A DNA stretch of 64,000 bases, from contig CAVSEP010000006.1 of the NCBI GenBank assembly GCA_963726995.1, positions 186,001 through 250,000 on the forward strand, given 5' to 3'. The notes under the pieces were generated by a model. That model was not told the DNA's origin. It was given only the letters and a program-made list of their open reading frames with translations, and did not search any database. Positions 46,247 through 55,750 of this stretch are shown one piece after another; the stretch's first letter is position 1; each line of letters opens with the position of its first letter. The DNA comes from DAIDKA01 sp963726995 (GTDB lineage: Bacteria > Pseudomonadota > Gammaproteobacteria > Steroidobacterales > Steroidobacteraceae). The position numbers and the translations under genes are program-made.

Positions 46247-47473
46247 CTAGGCAGTGATCAGCCGGACGCGGGCGTAGCGCCGGGTCCCCACCTGCAGCAC
46301 ATGGTCGGCGCCCGCACGCAGGGTCAGGCCCCGGTCGGTGACCTTGACCCCGTCCAGCTTGACGGCGCCCTCATCTATCTTGCGGTTGGCCTCCGAGGTG
46401 CTGGCCGCCAGCCCCGCCGCCTTCAGCACATTCGCGATCCGCAGCCCCGCGCCATCCACGGCCAGGTCCACGGGCGCGAGATCCGTCGGCACCGCCTTGT
46501 CACTGACCCGGGACATGAAGGCCTGCTGCGCAGCCTGCGCCGCCGCTGTGTCGTGGAATCGCGCCGTGATTTCGCAGGCGAGTTCCAGCTTGATGTCGCG
46601 CGGATTGCGCCCCTGGGCGGCCGCGGCCCGCAGACCCGCGATGTCCGCCAGGGAACGGAAGCTCAGCAGCTCGTAGTAGCGCCACATCAGCTCATCGGAA
46701 ATCGACATGACCTTGCCGAACATGGCATCCGGTGCCTCGGCGATGCCGATGTAGTTCCCTAAGGACTTGGACATCTTGTTGATGCCGTCGGTGCCCTCCA
46801 GCAGCGGCATGGTCAGCACCACCTGCGGCTCCTGGCCGTAGGCCTCCTGCAGGGTGCGGCCCACCAGCAGATTGAACTTCTGGTCGGTTCCGCCCATCTC
46901 CACATCCGCCCGCAGCGCGACCGAGTCATAGCCCTGCGCCAGGGGATACAGAAACTCATGGATGGCGATGGGCTGACCGCCCTTGTAGCGCTTCGCGAAA
47001 TCATCGCGCTCCAGCATGCGCGCCACCGTGTAGTGCGCCGCGATCTTCACGAACTCGGGTGCCGGCATGTTCGACAGCCAGCGCGAGTTGAATTCGATGC
47101 GGGTGACCTTCGGGTCCAGGATCTTGAACACCTGCGTCTGGTAGGTCTGCGCATTGGCCTGCACTTCCGCGGGCGTGAGCGGCGGGCGCGTGGCATTGCG
47201 GCCGGTGGGATCCCCGATCATCCCGGTGAAATCCCCGATCAGGAAGATGACCTCGTGCCCCTGCTGCTGGAACTGGCGCATCTTGTTCAGCAGCACCGTG
47301 TGGCCCAGATGCAGGTCCGGAGCGGTGGGATCGAAGCCCGCCTTGACGCGCAGCGGACGCTGCTGCCGAAGTTTGGCGATGAACGCCCCTTCCGGCAGGA
47401 CTTCCTGGGTGCCGCGCTTGTATTCGGCGAGTTGCGCGGCCAGCTGCTGGTTCACTTCCACCATGGTTCTCAT
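46247..47473 (-). CDS. tyrS: Tyrosine--tRNA ligase
   Basis: The 408-aa class I synthetase has the HIGH-type motif HLGH (LHLGHTVLL), KMSKS (INKMSKSLGNY), the tyrosine-binding region (YPLAQGYDSVALRADVEMGGTDQKFNLLVGR) and a C-terminal S4-like RNA-binding domain (IDEGAVKLDGVKV). It charges tRNA-Tyr. The start may be ATG 47473 or 47464. It is divergent from the M23 peptidase gene across about 48 bp, a typical gammaproteobacterial arrangement. Confidence 0.96.
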   Translation of the reverse strand: MRTMVEVNQQLAAQLAEYKRGTQEVLPEGAFIAKLRQQRPLRVKAGFDPTAPDLHLGHTVLLNKMRQFQQQGHEVIFLIGDFTGMIGDPTGRNATRPPLTPAEVQANAQTYQTQVFKILDPKVTRIEFNSRWLSNMPAPEFVKIAAHYTVARMLERDDFAKRYKGGQPIAIHEFLYPLAQGYDSVALRADVEMGGTDQKFNLLVGRTLQEAYGQEPQVVLTMPLLEGTDGINKMSKSLGNYIGIAEAPDAMFGKVMSISDELMWRYYELLSFRSLADIAGLRAAAAQGRNPRDIKLELACEITARFHDTAAAQAAQQAFMSRVSDKAVPTDLAPVDLAVDGAGLRIANVLKAAGLAASTSEANRKIDEGAVKLDGVKVTDRGLTLRAGADHVLQVGTRRYARVRLITA

Positions 47474-47521
47474 TGCACCGGAAACATGTAAGTCTACCGG
47501 TGCCCGAGGACCAGGAACACA

Positions 47522-48841
47522 ATGCCGAAAGCCGCCGCCAATCGCGCCCGCCCGTGGATATTGATTCTGGTGGTGCTTCTGGTCGCAGCCGCGGTCGCCA
47601 CCCGTGTATTCAAGACCCCGGACGCGCCGGTCGGCATCCCGGTCGCCTCGCAGCCGGCCGCCGGCTCCGGCGCTGCACCTGCCTCTGCCCCGCTCGCTGC
47701 CGCGAACACTTCAGTGCTCCCCGCGCGGGCCGCCACCCCCGGGGACCTGTCGACCATGCGCGTCATCGTGAGTCGCAATGACACGCTGGATCACATCTTC
47801 CGCCGCCTGGCCTTGAGCCTCTCGGATCTGGCCTCGCTGCGCAGCCTGCCCGGCATCCGCGCCCACCTGGATCGGCTGCGGCCGGGGGAAACGCTGACGC
47901 TGACCGCAAAGTCCGGGACGCTCGTGGGCCTGGAGCGGCGCCTGAACATCGACCAGACCCTGAAGGTCGACCGCTCGGACCAGGGTTTCAAGGCCAATGT
48001 GCTGCAGAACCCGCTGGCGACGCGCACACGCACCATCAGCGGCAGCATCGACTCCTCGCTGTTCGAATCGATGGCCGGCGCCGGCGGGCATGACCAGACC
48101 GCGCTCAGTCTCGCCGACATATTCGCCTACGACATCGACTTCGTGCTCGACATCCGCCCGGGGGATACCTTCACGGTGACCTACACCGAGGTGCTGCAGG
48201 ATGGCAGGTACCTGCAGGACGGTCCGGTGCTGGCGGCGCGCTTCGTCAACCAGGGGCGCGAATACCTGGCGGTGCGCTATGTCGGCGCGGCGGGCAACGC
48301 CGACTACTACACGCCGCAGGGCCGCAGCCTCCACAAGGCCTTCCTGCGCGCGCCCCTGGAATTCACGCGCGTGAGTTCGCCCTTCAGCCTGCATCGGCTG
48401 CATCCGGTCCTCAATACCATCCGCGCGCACAAGGGGGTGGACTACGCGGCCCCCATCGGCACTCCGGTGCGGGCGGCGGGCGATGGCCGCGTGCTGTTCG
48501 CGGGCCGGCGCGGCGGCTACGGGAATCTGGTCGAACTGGACCACGCGCGGGGCATCACCACGGTGTATGGCCATCTGTCGCGCTTCGCGGCGGGCCTGCG
48601 GCGCGGCCAGCATGTCACGCAGGGTCAGGTGATCGCCTTCGTCGGCATGACCGGGCTGGCCACCGGACCACATCTGCACTACGAGTACCGCGTCGATGGG
48701 ATCTTCAAGAACCCCCAGACCATCAAGTTCGCGGAAGCCCTGCCGATCGACGGGCCGCAGCGCGCGGACTTCCTGGCCAAATCGGCCCCGCTGCTGGCAT
48801 CGCTGAATCCGCCACCCGGACCGAGCCTGGTGTCCCGCTAG
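47522..48841 (+). CDS. M23 family peptidoglycan endopeptidase (MepM-like)
   Basis: The 439-aa protein has an N-terminal TM anchor (residues about 11-27), an OapA/LysM-like region (VIVSRNDTLDHIFRRL) and a C-terminal LytM domain with HKGVDYAAPIGTPV and GPHLHYEYR as zinc ligands. Such enzymes cut peptide cross-links to allow cell-wall growth. It is divergent from tyrS, as in related genomes. Confidence 0.92.
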   Translation: MPKAAANRARPWILILVVLLVAAAVATRVFKTPDAPVGIPVASQPAAGSGAAPASAPLAAANTSVLPARAATPGDLSTMRVIVSRNDTLDHIFRRLALSLSDLASLRSLPGIRAHLDRLRPGETLTLTAKSGTLVGLERRLNIDQTLKVDRSDQGFKANVLQNPLATRTRTISGSIDSSLFESMAGAGGHDQTALSLADIFAYDIDFVLDIRPGDTFTVTYTEVLQDGRYLQDGPVLAARFVNQGREYLAVRYVGAAGNADYYTPQGRSLHKAFLRAPLEFTRVSSPFSLHRLHPVLNTIRAHKGVDYAAPIGTPVRAAGDGRVLFAGRRGGYGNLVELDHARGITTVYGHLSRFAAGLRRGQHVTQGQVIAFVGMTGLATGPHLHYEYRVDGIFKNPQTIKFAEALPIDGPQRADFLAKSAPLLASLNPPPGPSLVSR

Positions 48842-48908
48842 AGCGTTCGGCCCCGTCCCGGCGTCATACTGCGCTGCGACATGGATCCTTCTTTCCGCAG
48901 ACCCGTTT

Positions 48909-51008
48909 GTGTATCGTTATAAGGTGGACGTCCCTGACCTCAAGGCGCCAGCCTGCTACATCAACCGCGAACTCTCCTTCCTGGAGTTCAATCACCGGGT
49001 GCTGGCCCTGGCCTTCGACGAAACCCTGCCGCTGCTCGAGCGGCTGAAGTTCCTGTGCATTTCCTCGGGCAACCTCGATGAGTTCTTCGAGATCCGGGTC
49101 GCGGGTCTGAAGCACCTGCAGGAACTGGGCAAGACCCAGCAGACCCCGGATGCGATGTCGATTCCCGAACAGCTCGACGGCATCCACAACCGCGCGCAGC
49201 ACCTGTGCGCCGAGCAGTACCGCTGCCTCAACGAGGTCCTGCTGCCGAAGCTCTCGCAGGCCGGCGTGAGCCTGCAGTCACGCGCGGCCTGGTCGCCCAA
49301 GACCCGCCGCTGGCTGGAGAAGTATTTCGAGAACGAAGTCGAACCGGTCTTAAGTCCCTTGGGCCTGGATCCGGCGCGCCCGTTCCCGCGCATCCAGAAC
49401 AAGAGCCTGAACTTCATCGTGCACCTGGCGGGCAAGGACGCCTTCGGCCGCGACAGCGAGCTGGCGATCGTCCAGGCGCCGCGTTCGCTGCCGCGGGTCG
49501 TATCCTTGCCGGATGAGGCGCCGGGCCAGCCGCGCGGCTTCGTGCTGCTGACCAGCATCGTCCAGGCCTTCGTGCAGCGGCTGTTCCCCGGCATCCAGGT
49601 GAAGGGCTGCTACCAGTTCCGGGTGACCCGCAACAGCGACCTGTTCGTCGACGAGGAAGAAATCGACGACCTGCGGCGCGCCCTGGAGGGCGAACTGGCG
49701 CATCGGCGCTACGGTGCCGCCGTACGCCTGGAGACCGCCCGCGATTGCCCGAAGGAGATGATCAGCTTCCTGCTGCAGCAGTTCGCGCTCGCCGACGTGG
49801 ACCTGTATCGCATGCCCGGGCCCGTCAACCTGAATCGCCTCTCGGCCCTCTACGATCTGATCCAGCGCCCCGATCTGAAATATCCGCCCTTCACACCCGG
49901 GCTGCCGCGGCGCTTGGCCAGCACCACGGACCTGTATGCGGTGATCCGCCACAAGGACCTGCTGCTGCATCACCCGTTCCAGAGCTTCTCGCCGGTCATG
50001 GATTTCGTGCGGCAGGCCGCGCAGGACCCGCAGGTGCTGGCGATCAAGCAGACCCTGTACCGCACCGGCCATGATTCTCCGGTGGTGGACGCGCTGGTGG
50101 CCGCGGCGCAGGCCGGCAAGGACGTGACGGTCATCGTCGAGCTGCGCGCGCGCTTTGACGAGGAAGCCAACATCGAGCTGTCCAACCGGCTGCAGGAGGC
50201 CGGCGCGCACGTGATGTACGGCGTGGTCGGATTCAAGACCCACGCCAAGCTCACCCTGATCGTGCGGCGCGAACCGGAGGGTATCCGGCGCTACTGCCAC
50301 CTGGGCACGGGCAACTATCATCCGCGCACCGCGCGCGGCTACACCGACTATGGGCTGTTCACCTGCGACCGGGAGATCGGCCAGGACGTCCACGAGATCT
50401 TCCTGCAGTTGACCAGCCTCACCCAGACCCCGAAGTTGAGCCGCCTGCTGCAGTCACCCTTCACGCTGCACACCGGCATGGTCGAACGCCTGGAGCGCGA
50501 GGCCGATCACGCCCGCGCCGGCCGCCCGGCGCGCGTGATCTGCAAGATGAACGCGCTGGTGGACCCGCAGACCATCGAGGCGCTGTACCGGGCCTCCGGC
50601 GCGGGCGTGAAGGTGGACCTGATCGTGCGCGGCATCTGCGCCTTGCGGCCCGGTCTGCCCGGCATCTCGGAGAACATCACGGTGCGTTCGGTCATCGGCC
50701 GCTTCCTGGAACACTCGCGGGTGTTCTACTTCGAGAATGGCGGGGCGCCGGAGCTGTTCTTCGCCAGCGCCGACTGGATGGAGCGCAACTTCTTCAGGCG
50801 CGTCGAGGTGGCCTTCCCGGTGCTGCGCAACTCGCAGCGTGAACGCATCCTGCGAGACCTGCAGCTGTACCTGGCGGACAATACCCAGGCTTGGCTGCTG
50901 CGCTCCGATGGCAGCTACGTGCGCACCGAGCCGGGCTCCGATCCTCCGGTGTGCGCCCAGAAGCAGTTGCTGGAGAATTTCGCGGCCGGCGCCGGCGGCA
51001 TGGCCTAA
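48909..51008 (+). CDS. ppk1: Polyphosphate kinase
   Basis: The 699-aa Ppk1 polymerises phosphate from ATP reversibly. It has the N-terminal NRELSFLEFNHRVL, head and helical domains, and C-terminal phospholipase-D-like domains carrying the autophosphorylated His in FKTHAKL and the CHLGTGNYHP region. The start codon is GTG. It ends 3 bp from the convergent ppx gene, so polyphosphate synthesis and breakdown genes are paired. Confidence 0.96.
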   Translation: MYRYKVDVPDLKAPACYINRELSFLEFNHRVLALAFDETLPLLERLKFLCISSGNLDEFFEIRVAGLKHLQELGKTQQTPDAMSIPEQLDGIHNRAQHLCAEQYRCLNEVLLPKLSQAGVSLQSRAAWSPKTRRWLEKYFENEVEPVLSPLGLDPARPFPRIQNKSLNFIVHLAGKDAFGRDSELAIVQAPRSLPRVVSLPDEAPGQPRGFVLLTSIVQAFVQRLFPGIQVKGCYQFRVTRNSDLFVDEEEIDDLRRALEGELAHRRYGAAVRLETARDCPKEMISFLLQQFALADVDLYRMPGPVNLNRLSALYDLIQRPDLKYPPFTPGLPRRLASTTDLYAVIRHKDLLLHHPFQSFSPVMDFVRQAAQDPQVLAIKQTLYRTGHDSPVVDALVAAAQAGKDVTVIVELRARFDEEANIELSNRLQEAGAHVMYGVVGFKTHAKLTLIVRREPEGIRRYCHLGTGNYHPRTARGYTDYGLFTCDREIGQDVHEIFLQLTSLTQTPKLSRLLQSPFTLHTGMVERLEREADHARAGRPARVICKMNALVDPQTIEALYRASGAGVKVDLIVRGICALRPGLPGISENITVRSVIGRFLEHSRVFYFENGGAPELFFASADWMERNFFRRVEVAFPVLRNSQRERILRDLQLYLADNTQAWLLRSDGSYVRTEPGSDPPVCAQKQLLENFAAGAGGMA

Positions 51009-51011
51009 AGG

Positions 51012-52526
51012 CTACGCCCGGGAGGTGCTGAATACCCGCAGGCGAAAGCCGTGCGGCTTAAGATGGTCGATCTCCTGCTGCAGATCCGCTGTGGTCAGCG
51101 GATGCTCGCGCAGCCAGCGCGCAGGAAATTTGATTTCAAGGCTGCGCGGCTTGGCGGTGAGCTGGATGTCCGGCAACGCCGCGGGACTTCGCCCCCGATG
51201 CAGCAGCACCGCCAGTCGCAGCAGCACGATCAGGTACAGCGCGGCGCGGTCCCAGGGCGGCACCAGCTCCTCGAGCCCCTCCAGCGAGAGTTTGCGACGA
51301 TGGCCGCCGATCAGCCGCGCCAGCAGCCGCTGCTCCTCGCGTGAGAAACCCGGCATGTCCGCGTTCTCGGTCAGGTACGCGCCATGGCGGTGATAGCCGT
51401 TGTGGGAAACGTCCAATCCCATCTCGTGCAGCCGCGAGGCCCACTTAAGTCCCAGGTCCGCCAGCGGGTCGGTGAGCTTCCAGGCCTCGCGGGTGCCCTC
51501 CAGGAATTCGAGCGCCGTGGCTTCCACCCGCTCGGCCTGCGCGAAGTCCACGTGATAGCGGCGCTGCATCGCGCGCACGGTTCGCTCGCGCGCGTCCTCG
51601 TCGGTGAGTCGCCCGACCATGTCGTACAGCAGGCCCTCGCGCATGGCGCCGTCGGCGATGCGCAGCTCGCCGATCTCCAGCACGCTCAACACCTCCATCA
51701 GGATCGCCAGCCCCCCCGGAAAGACCGGGCGCCGGTCCTCGGTGAGGGTGGAGAGTTTCAGGTCGCGCACATGGCCGGCCTCACCGATGTACTTCAGGAC
51801 CTTCTCCAGTCCCGCCACGGTGATGGCCGTCGCCGCCGGGTCCAGCTCGCGCACCACATCGCCGATGGCGCGCACCGTGCCCGAGCTGCCGTACGAGGTC
51901 TGCCAGCCGCGGCGCCGATAGGCCGCCTGGATGGGTTCGAGTTCCAGTCGTGCTGCGACCCGGGCGCTGTTGAGGCGCTTCGCCGAGAGCTTGCCGTCGC
52001 TGAAGAAGCGCTCGCTCAAGGACACGCAGCCCATCTGCAGGCTCTCCAGCTCCAGCGGCTCGTTGCCCTCACCGATGATGAGTTCGGTGCTGCCGCCGCC
52101 GATGTCGCAGACCAGGCGCCGCCCGGCTTCGGTGGGCACCGTGTGCGCCACGCCCGAATAGATCAGGCGCGCTTCTTCCATGCCGGAGATGATTTCGATC
52201 GGATGCCCGAGCGCCTCGCGGGCGCGCTCGAGGAAGGCCTGCTTGCGGCGCGCGCGGCGCAGGGCATTGGTGCCGACCACCCGCACGCTGTCGGCGTGCA
52301 TGTCGCGCAGGCGCTGGCCGAATCGTTCCAGGCAGGCGAAGGCGCGCGCGGCCACGTCCTTGTCGATGCGGCCGTTTTCCTCGACCCCGGCACCGAGGCG
52401 CACCATCTCGCGCAGGCGATCCATGATGACGATCTGGCCGTGGATGTAGCGCGCCACGACCATGTGGAAGCTGTTCGACCCCAGATCGACGGCCGCGAGG
52501 ATGTCTGGAACCGGTCTGGCAGCCAT
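51012..52526 (-). CDS. ppx: Exopolyphosphatase (Ppx/GppA)
   Basis: The 504-aa ASKHA-fold phosphatase has AAVDLGSNSFHMVVAR at the N-terminus, SGMEEARLIYSGV, the phosphate loop DIGGGSTEL and a C-terminal HD-like helical domain. It removes phosphate from polyphosphate or pppGpp. The chosen ATG is the one just before the conserved strand; another in-frame Met lies 24 codons upstream. Confidence 0.94.
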   Translation of the reverse strand: MAARPVPDILAAVDLGSNSFHMVVARYIHGQIVIMDRLREMVRLGAGVEENGRIDKDVAARAFACLERFGQRLRDMHADSVRVVGTNALRRARRKQAFLERAREALGHPIEIISGMEEARLIYSGVAHTVPTEAGRRLVCDIGGGSTELIIGEGNEPLELESLQMGCVSLSERFFSDGKLSAKRLNSARVAARLELEPIQAAYRRRGWQTSYGSSGTVRAIGDVVRELDPAATAITVAGLEKVLKYIGEAGHVRDLKLSTLTEDRRPVFPGGLAILMEVLSVLEIGELRIADGAMREGLLYDMVGRLTDEDARERTVRAMQRRYHVDFAQAERVEATALEFLEGTREAWKLTDPLADLGLKWASRLHEMGLDVSHNGYHRHGAYLTENADMPGFSREEQRLLARLIGGHRRKLSLEGLEELVPPWDRAALYLIVLLRLAVLLHRGRSPAALPDIQLTAKPRSLEIKFPARWLREHPLTTADLQQEIDHLKPHGFRLRVFSTSRA

Positions 52527-52594
52527 GCGAGATCGCGGTAGGGAAAGGAAGGTTGTGGGAGCCGCAGCCTGTGCCAGTTGCGGTCGTGCAGCCA

Positions 52595-52960
52595 TCAGGC
52601 CGTGAAGGAGGACCCACACCCGCAGGTGGTGGTGGCATTGGGATTGCGGATGACGAACTGCGCGCCATCCAATCCTTCGCGGTAGTCGATCTCGGCGCCC
52701 ATCAGGTACTGCACGCTCATCGGGTCCACCAGCAGGCGCACGCCCTGGTTCTCGACGCACAGATCCCCGTCCTGCAGGGTCTCGTCGAACTCGAAGCCGT
52801 AACTCAAGCCCGAACAGCCGCCGCCCTGCACGTACACCCGCAGCATCAGCTTCGGATTTGCCTCGGCGCGGATCAGGTCGCCGACCTTGCGGGCCGCCGC
52901 GTCGGTGAAGATCAGCGCCGCCATGTCGGCAGTGGATTCGGTTTCGGGCAAGGCACTCAT
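52595..52960 (-). CDS. erpA: Iron-sulfur cluster insertion protein ErpA
   Basis: The 121-aa A-type carrier delivers Fe-S clusters to apoproteins. It has the three conserved cysteines C49 (GGGCSG), C113 and C115 (TTCGCGSSF). The N-terminal extension MSALPETEST is typical of ErpA rather than IscA. The Fe-S enzymes elsewhere in the window are possible clients. Confidence 0.94.
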   Translation of the reverse strand: MSALPETESTADMAALIFTDAAARKVGDLIRAEANPKLMLRVYVQGGGCSGLSYGFEFDETLQDGDLCVENQGVRLLVDPMSVQYLMGAEIDYREGLDGAQFVIRNPNATTTCGCGSSFTA

Positions 52961-53086
52961 CGGAATATGTCCTGCAGCTGCCATGGGGGCAGATATGGGT
53001 ACCGCCACAGTGTAAGCCAAGGGCTGCCGCGGACAAAATCAGCCCCCGATCGGGGCTCCTGCGGGCGCTCGCGAGCCCGCGCGCAA

Positions 53087-53455
53087 TTACTTGGCTGCGG
53101 GTGCCTGCGCCTGGACCAGAGTGCCGGTGATTTCGGCGCCGGCTGCCGATTCGATGACGCCGTACTGGACATTGCCGACCACGCGCGCGCGGGACCCCAG
53201 GGCCACCTTGCCGGTGGCCTGGACATTGCCGCGAACCACGCCATTGACCACGACATGGCTGGCGACGATGCCGCCTTCGACGATGCCCGTCTCGCTCACC
53301 GAGACCGTGGATTCCCCATCGCCATAGGCGCACACGCCCCCGAACACGTGGCCGTCGATGTGCAGGCCGCCGGTGAAGTCCACATCGCCATGCACGCGGG
53401 CCGAGCGGCCGATGAGAATTTCGACGCGCTGCGTCTTGGACTCACGGTTGAACAT
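53087..53455 (-). CDS. Bactofilin (polymer-forming cytoskeletal protein)
   Basis: The 122-aa protein is a beta-helix of short repeats (VEILIGRSARVHGDVDFTGG; LHIDGHVFGGV; GIVEGGIVASHVVVNGVVRGNV), the bactofilin fold that polymerises without nucleotide. N- and C-terminal tails are short. It overlaps the upstream DUF6776 gene by 14 nt; this pair next to erpA recurs in related gammaproteobacteria. Confidence 0.92.
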   Translation of the reverse strand: MFNRESKTQRVEILIGRSARVHGDVDFTGGLHIDGHVFGGVCAYGDGESTVSVSETGIVEGGIVASHVVVNGVVRGNVQATGKVALGSRARVVGNVQYGVIESAAGAEITGTLVQAQAPAAK

Positions 53456-54158
53456 CGACTCTCCACGGGAAATTCTGGGTGGTGGCCGTGGGGTTCTTGC
53501 GGCTGTCGCGCAGCGTGACCTGCACCGTCGAGGGCTGGAAACCCTCGGGCAGCGCAATCGGGTAGTCCACGGCCTGGTAGTAGCGAAAGCTCACCTTGCC
53601 CTTGGCGGCGTCGCCCAGGGCGTCCACGATCGCAGCCTCCCCTTTCTGCTCGCCCAGGACCCGCACGCTCACTTCGCCGTTGACGGTGGCATCCGGCTTG
53701 CCGCCCTGCATGAGGATCAGATGCGCCACGAAGCGATTGGCGGCATCTCCGCTGGTGACATGCAGCTGCTGCACCTGCAGCGAGGAGCCATTCGAACCCG
53801 GTGCGATCACGCCCCGATACACGGCCAGGTCCTGGCGATCCCGATCGATCTGCGCCTGCAGCGCCGCGATCTCCTGGCCGACCTCCTGGTGCTCGCGGGC
53901 GGCGCCGGCCTGCACGGTCTGCAGCTGCGCGATCTGCGCATGCAGATCCTGGATCTGGCCCTTCAGTCCCGCAATCACCTGCTCCAGCCGGCCGTGCTCC
54001 TGACTGGCCGTGGCGCGATCGAAGCCGGCGCTGTAGCGACCGAACTCGAACACCACGTACAGCGCAAACAGGCCGATCAGCAGCGTCGCCACCCGCAGCA
54101 GCCAGGTCCGCACGGGCGTGTGGCGCCGGATGACGAACTTGCCGATGGGATCGTCCAT
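53442..54158 (-). CDS. DUF6776 family membrane coiled-coil protein
   Basis: The 238-aa protein has a TM helix at residues about 20-40, a coiled coil (LEQVIAGLKGQIQDLHAQIAQLQ and onward, about 55-110) and a beta-rich periplasmic domain. Its overlap with the bactofilin gene suggests a membrane partner of that filament. Function otherwise unknown. Confidence 0.8.
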   Translation of the reverse strand: MDDPIGKFVIRRHTPVRTWLLRVATLLIGLFALYVVFEFGRYSAGFDRATASQEHGRLEQVIAGLKGQIQDLHAQIAQLQTVQAGAAREHQEVGQEIAALQAQIDRDRQDLAVYRGVIAPGSNGSSLQVQQLHVTSGDAANRFVAHLILMQGGKPDATVNGEVSVRVLGEQKGEAAIVDALGDAAKGKVSFRYYQAVDYPIALPEGFQPSTVQVTLRDSRKNPTATTQNFPWRVDVQP

Positions 54159-54164
54159 GATCGG

Positions 54165-54698
54165 CTAGCCGCGCGTGGTGGCCTCGTCCCACCAGGCCGG
54201 CAGCGGCGGCGGCCCCTGCGGGAATGCCAGCGCCGCAAGCTCCCGCAGCATCTGCACGTACACCGGACGTTTGAAGAAGATCACCTCGCGCACCGGTTCC
54301 CACCAGTCCGACCAGCGCCACTGGTCAAACTCCGGCTCATCGGTGGCGGTGAACGCGAACTTCGCAGCGCCCTGACGCAGCCGCAGCAGGTACCAGCGCT
54401 GCTTCTGGCCGATGCACAGCGGCAGCTGATCGCGCCGCACGTAGCGCGCCGGCAGCCGGTAGCGAATCCAGTCCTGGGTCGCGCCGACCACCTCCACGTC
54501 GCCGGGAGCCAGGCCGATCTCCTCGTGAAGTTCGCGGAACAGCGACTGCTCGGGCGCCTCGCCGGTCTGCATGCCGCCCTGGGGAAACTGCCAGCCGCCG
54601 CCGCGGGCCCTGCGTCCCAGGAACACCGAGCCGTCGTCGCGCATCAGGACGATGCCGACGTTGGCGCGGAAGCCTTCAGTATCGATGACGTCACTCAT
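54165..54698 (-). CDS. rppH: RNA pyrophosphohydrolase
   Basis: The 177-aa Nudix hydrolase removes pyrophosphate from mRNA 5' ends to start decay. It starts FRANVGIVLMRDDGSVFLGRRA, has the Nudix box GGMQTGEAPEQSLFRELHEEIGL and YRLPARYVRRD. The start was chosen at MSDVIDT, 22 codons inside the open frame. The ABC permease gene is divergent 50 bp away. Confidence 0.95.
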   Translation of the reverse strand: MSDVIDTEGFRANVGIVLMRDDGSVFLGRRARGGGWQFPQGGMQTGEAPEQSLFRELHEEIGLAPGDVEVVGATQDWIRYRLPARYVRRDQLPLCIGQKQRWYLLRLRQGAAKFAFTATDEPEFDQWRWSDWWEPVREVIFFKRPVYVQMLRELAALAFPQGPPPLPAWWDEATTRG

Positions 54699-54748
54699 GC
54701 CGTTTCCCGGTGAAGTCTGCCACAATGATGGCTCACTGAGGTCCTCGA

Positions 54749-55725
54749 ATGGCCGGGTCTGCACACCTCAGGCTGCGTGCGTCAGCCCTGGCTCTCGCCG
54801 CGGCCCTGGTTCTCTCACTGTCGCTGATTTGCGGCAACACGCTGTTCAGTCCCGCGCAGGTCCTGCATGCACTGGCCGGCGCGGGCGATCCCCTGACGCG
54901 GGCGGTGATCCTGGAGCTGCGGCTGCCGCGGCTGCTGAACGCCTTGGGGGTGGGAAGCCTGCTGGCCCTGACGGGCGTGGCCCTGCAGGCCCTGTTCCGC
55001 AATCCCCTGGCCGATCCCTACGTTCTGGGCGTATCGGGCGGGGCGGCCTTCGGCGCCATCTGCGCCATGGCGGCCGGCCTCACCGCCCTGGCCGTGCAGG
55101 GCGCCGCCGCAGCCGGCGCGCTGCTCACCCTGGTGCTGGTCTGGGCCCTGGCCCGGCAGGCGGGCGCGACCCGGGTGCTGCTCACGGGTGTCGCGGTGGC
55201 CAGCGTCTGCGGCGCCCTGGTGACGCTGGTGCTCACCAGTGCCGATGAGAGCCGGGTGCGCAGCATGGTGTTCTGGCTGGCAGGGGACCTATCCTGGGAC
55301 ACGCATCCGGCGCTGGGGCTCGGGGTCGCGGCCACCGCCCTCGGCGGGGCGCTGCTGCTGGCGCGGCCGCTTAACGTGCTGGCGGCGGGGGACCTGCGGG
55401 CGCGCAGCGTCGGCCTCGACGTGAACGTGTGGCGCGCGCTGGTATACGGCATTGCCGCAGTACTGACGGCGGTCGCGGTGGTCAGTGCGGGCACCATCGG
55501 CTTCGTAGGCCTGATCACCCCGCATTTTGCGCGGCTGCTGTTCCGTACCCACGATCACCGGATCGTCGCACCGGCCGCGGCACTGCTGGGCGGAACCTGC
55601 TGGCGCTGGCGGACCTGGCCGCGCGCACCCTCGCAGCGCCGCGCCAGCTCCCCGTCGGCGCCATCATGGCCGTCGCCGGCACACCGCTGTTCCTGCTGCT
55701 GCTGCGGCAGGTGCGCGCGCGTTAG
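54749..55725 (+). pseudogene. FecCD-family ABC permease (BtuC-like), frame broken near 55598
   Basis: The protein would be about 325 aa with nine to ten TM helices: ELRLPRLLNALGVGSLLALTGVALQALFRNPLADPYVLG is the family signature, and GTIGFVGLITPHFARLL follows. At about 55598 one base is missing; the frame continues as NLLALADLAARTLAAPRQLPVGAIMAVAG to a stop at 55725. The span of 977 nt plus one base gives 326 codons. Together with the ATPase at 58752 and a cob(I)alamin adenosyltransferase, vitamin B12 import is likely. Confidence 0.8.
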
Positions 55726-55750
55726 CCGCACGCCTGGCGGGCGCCGGACT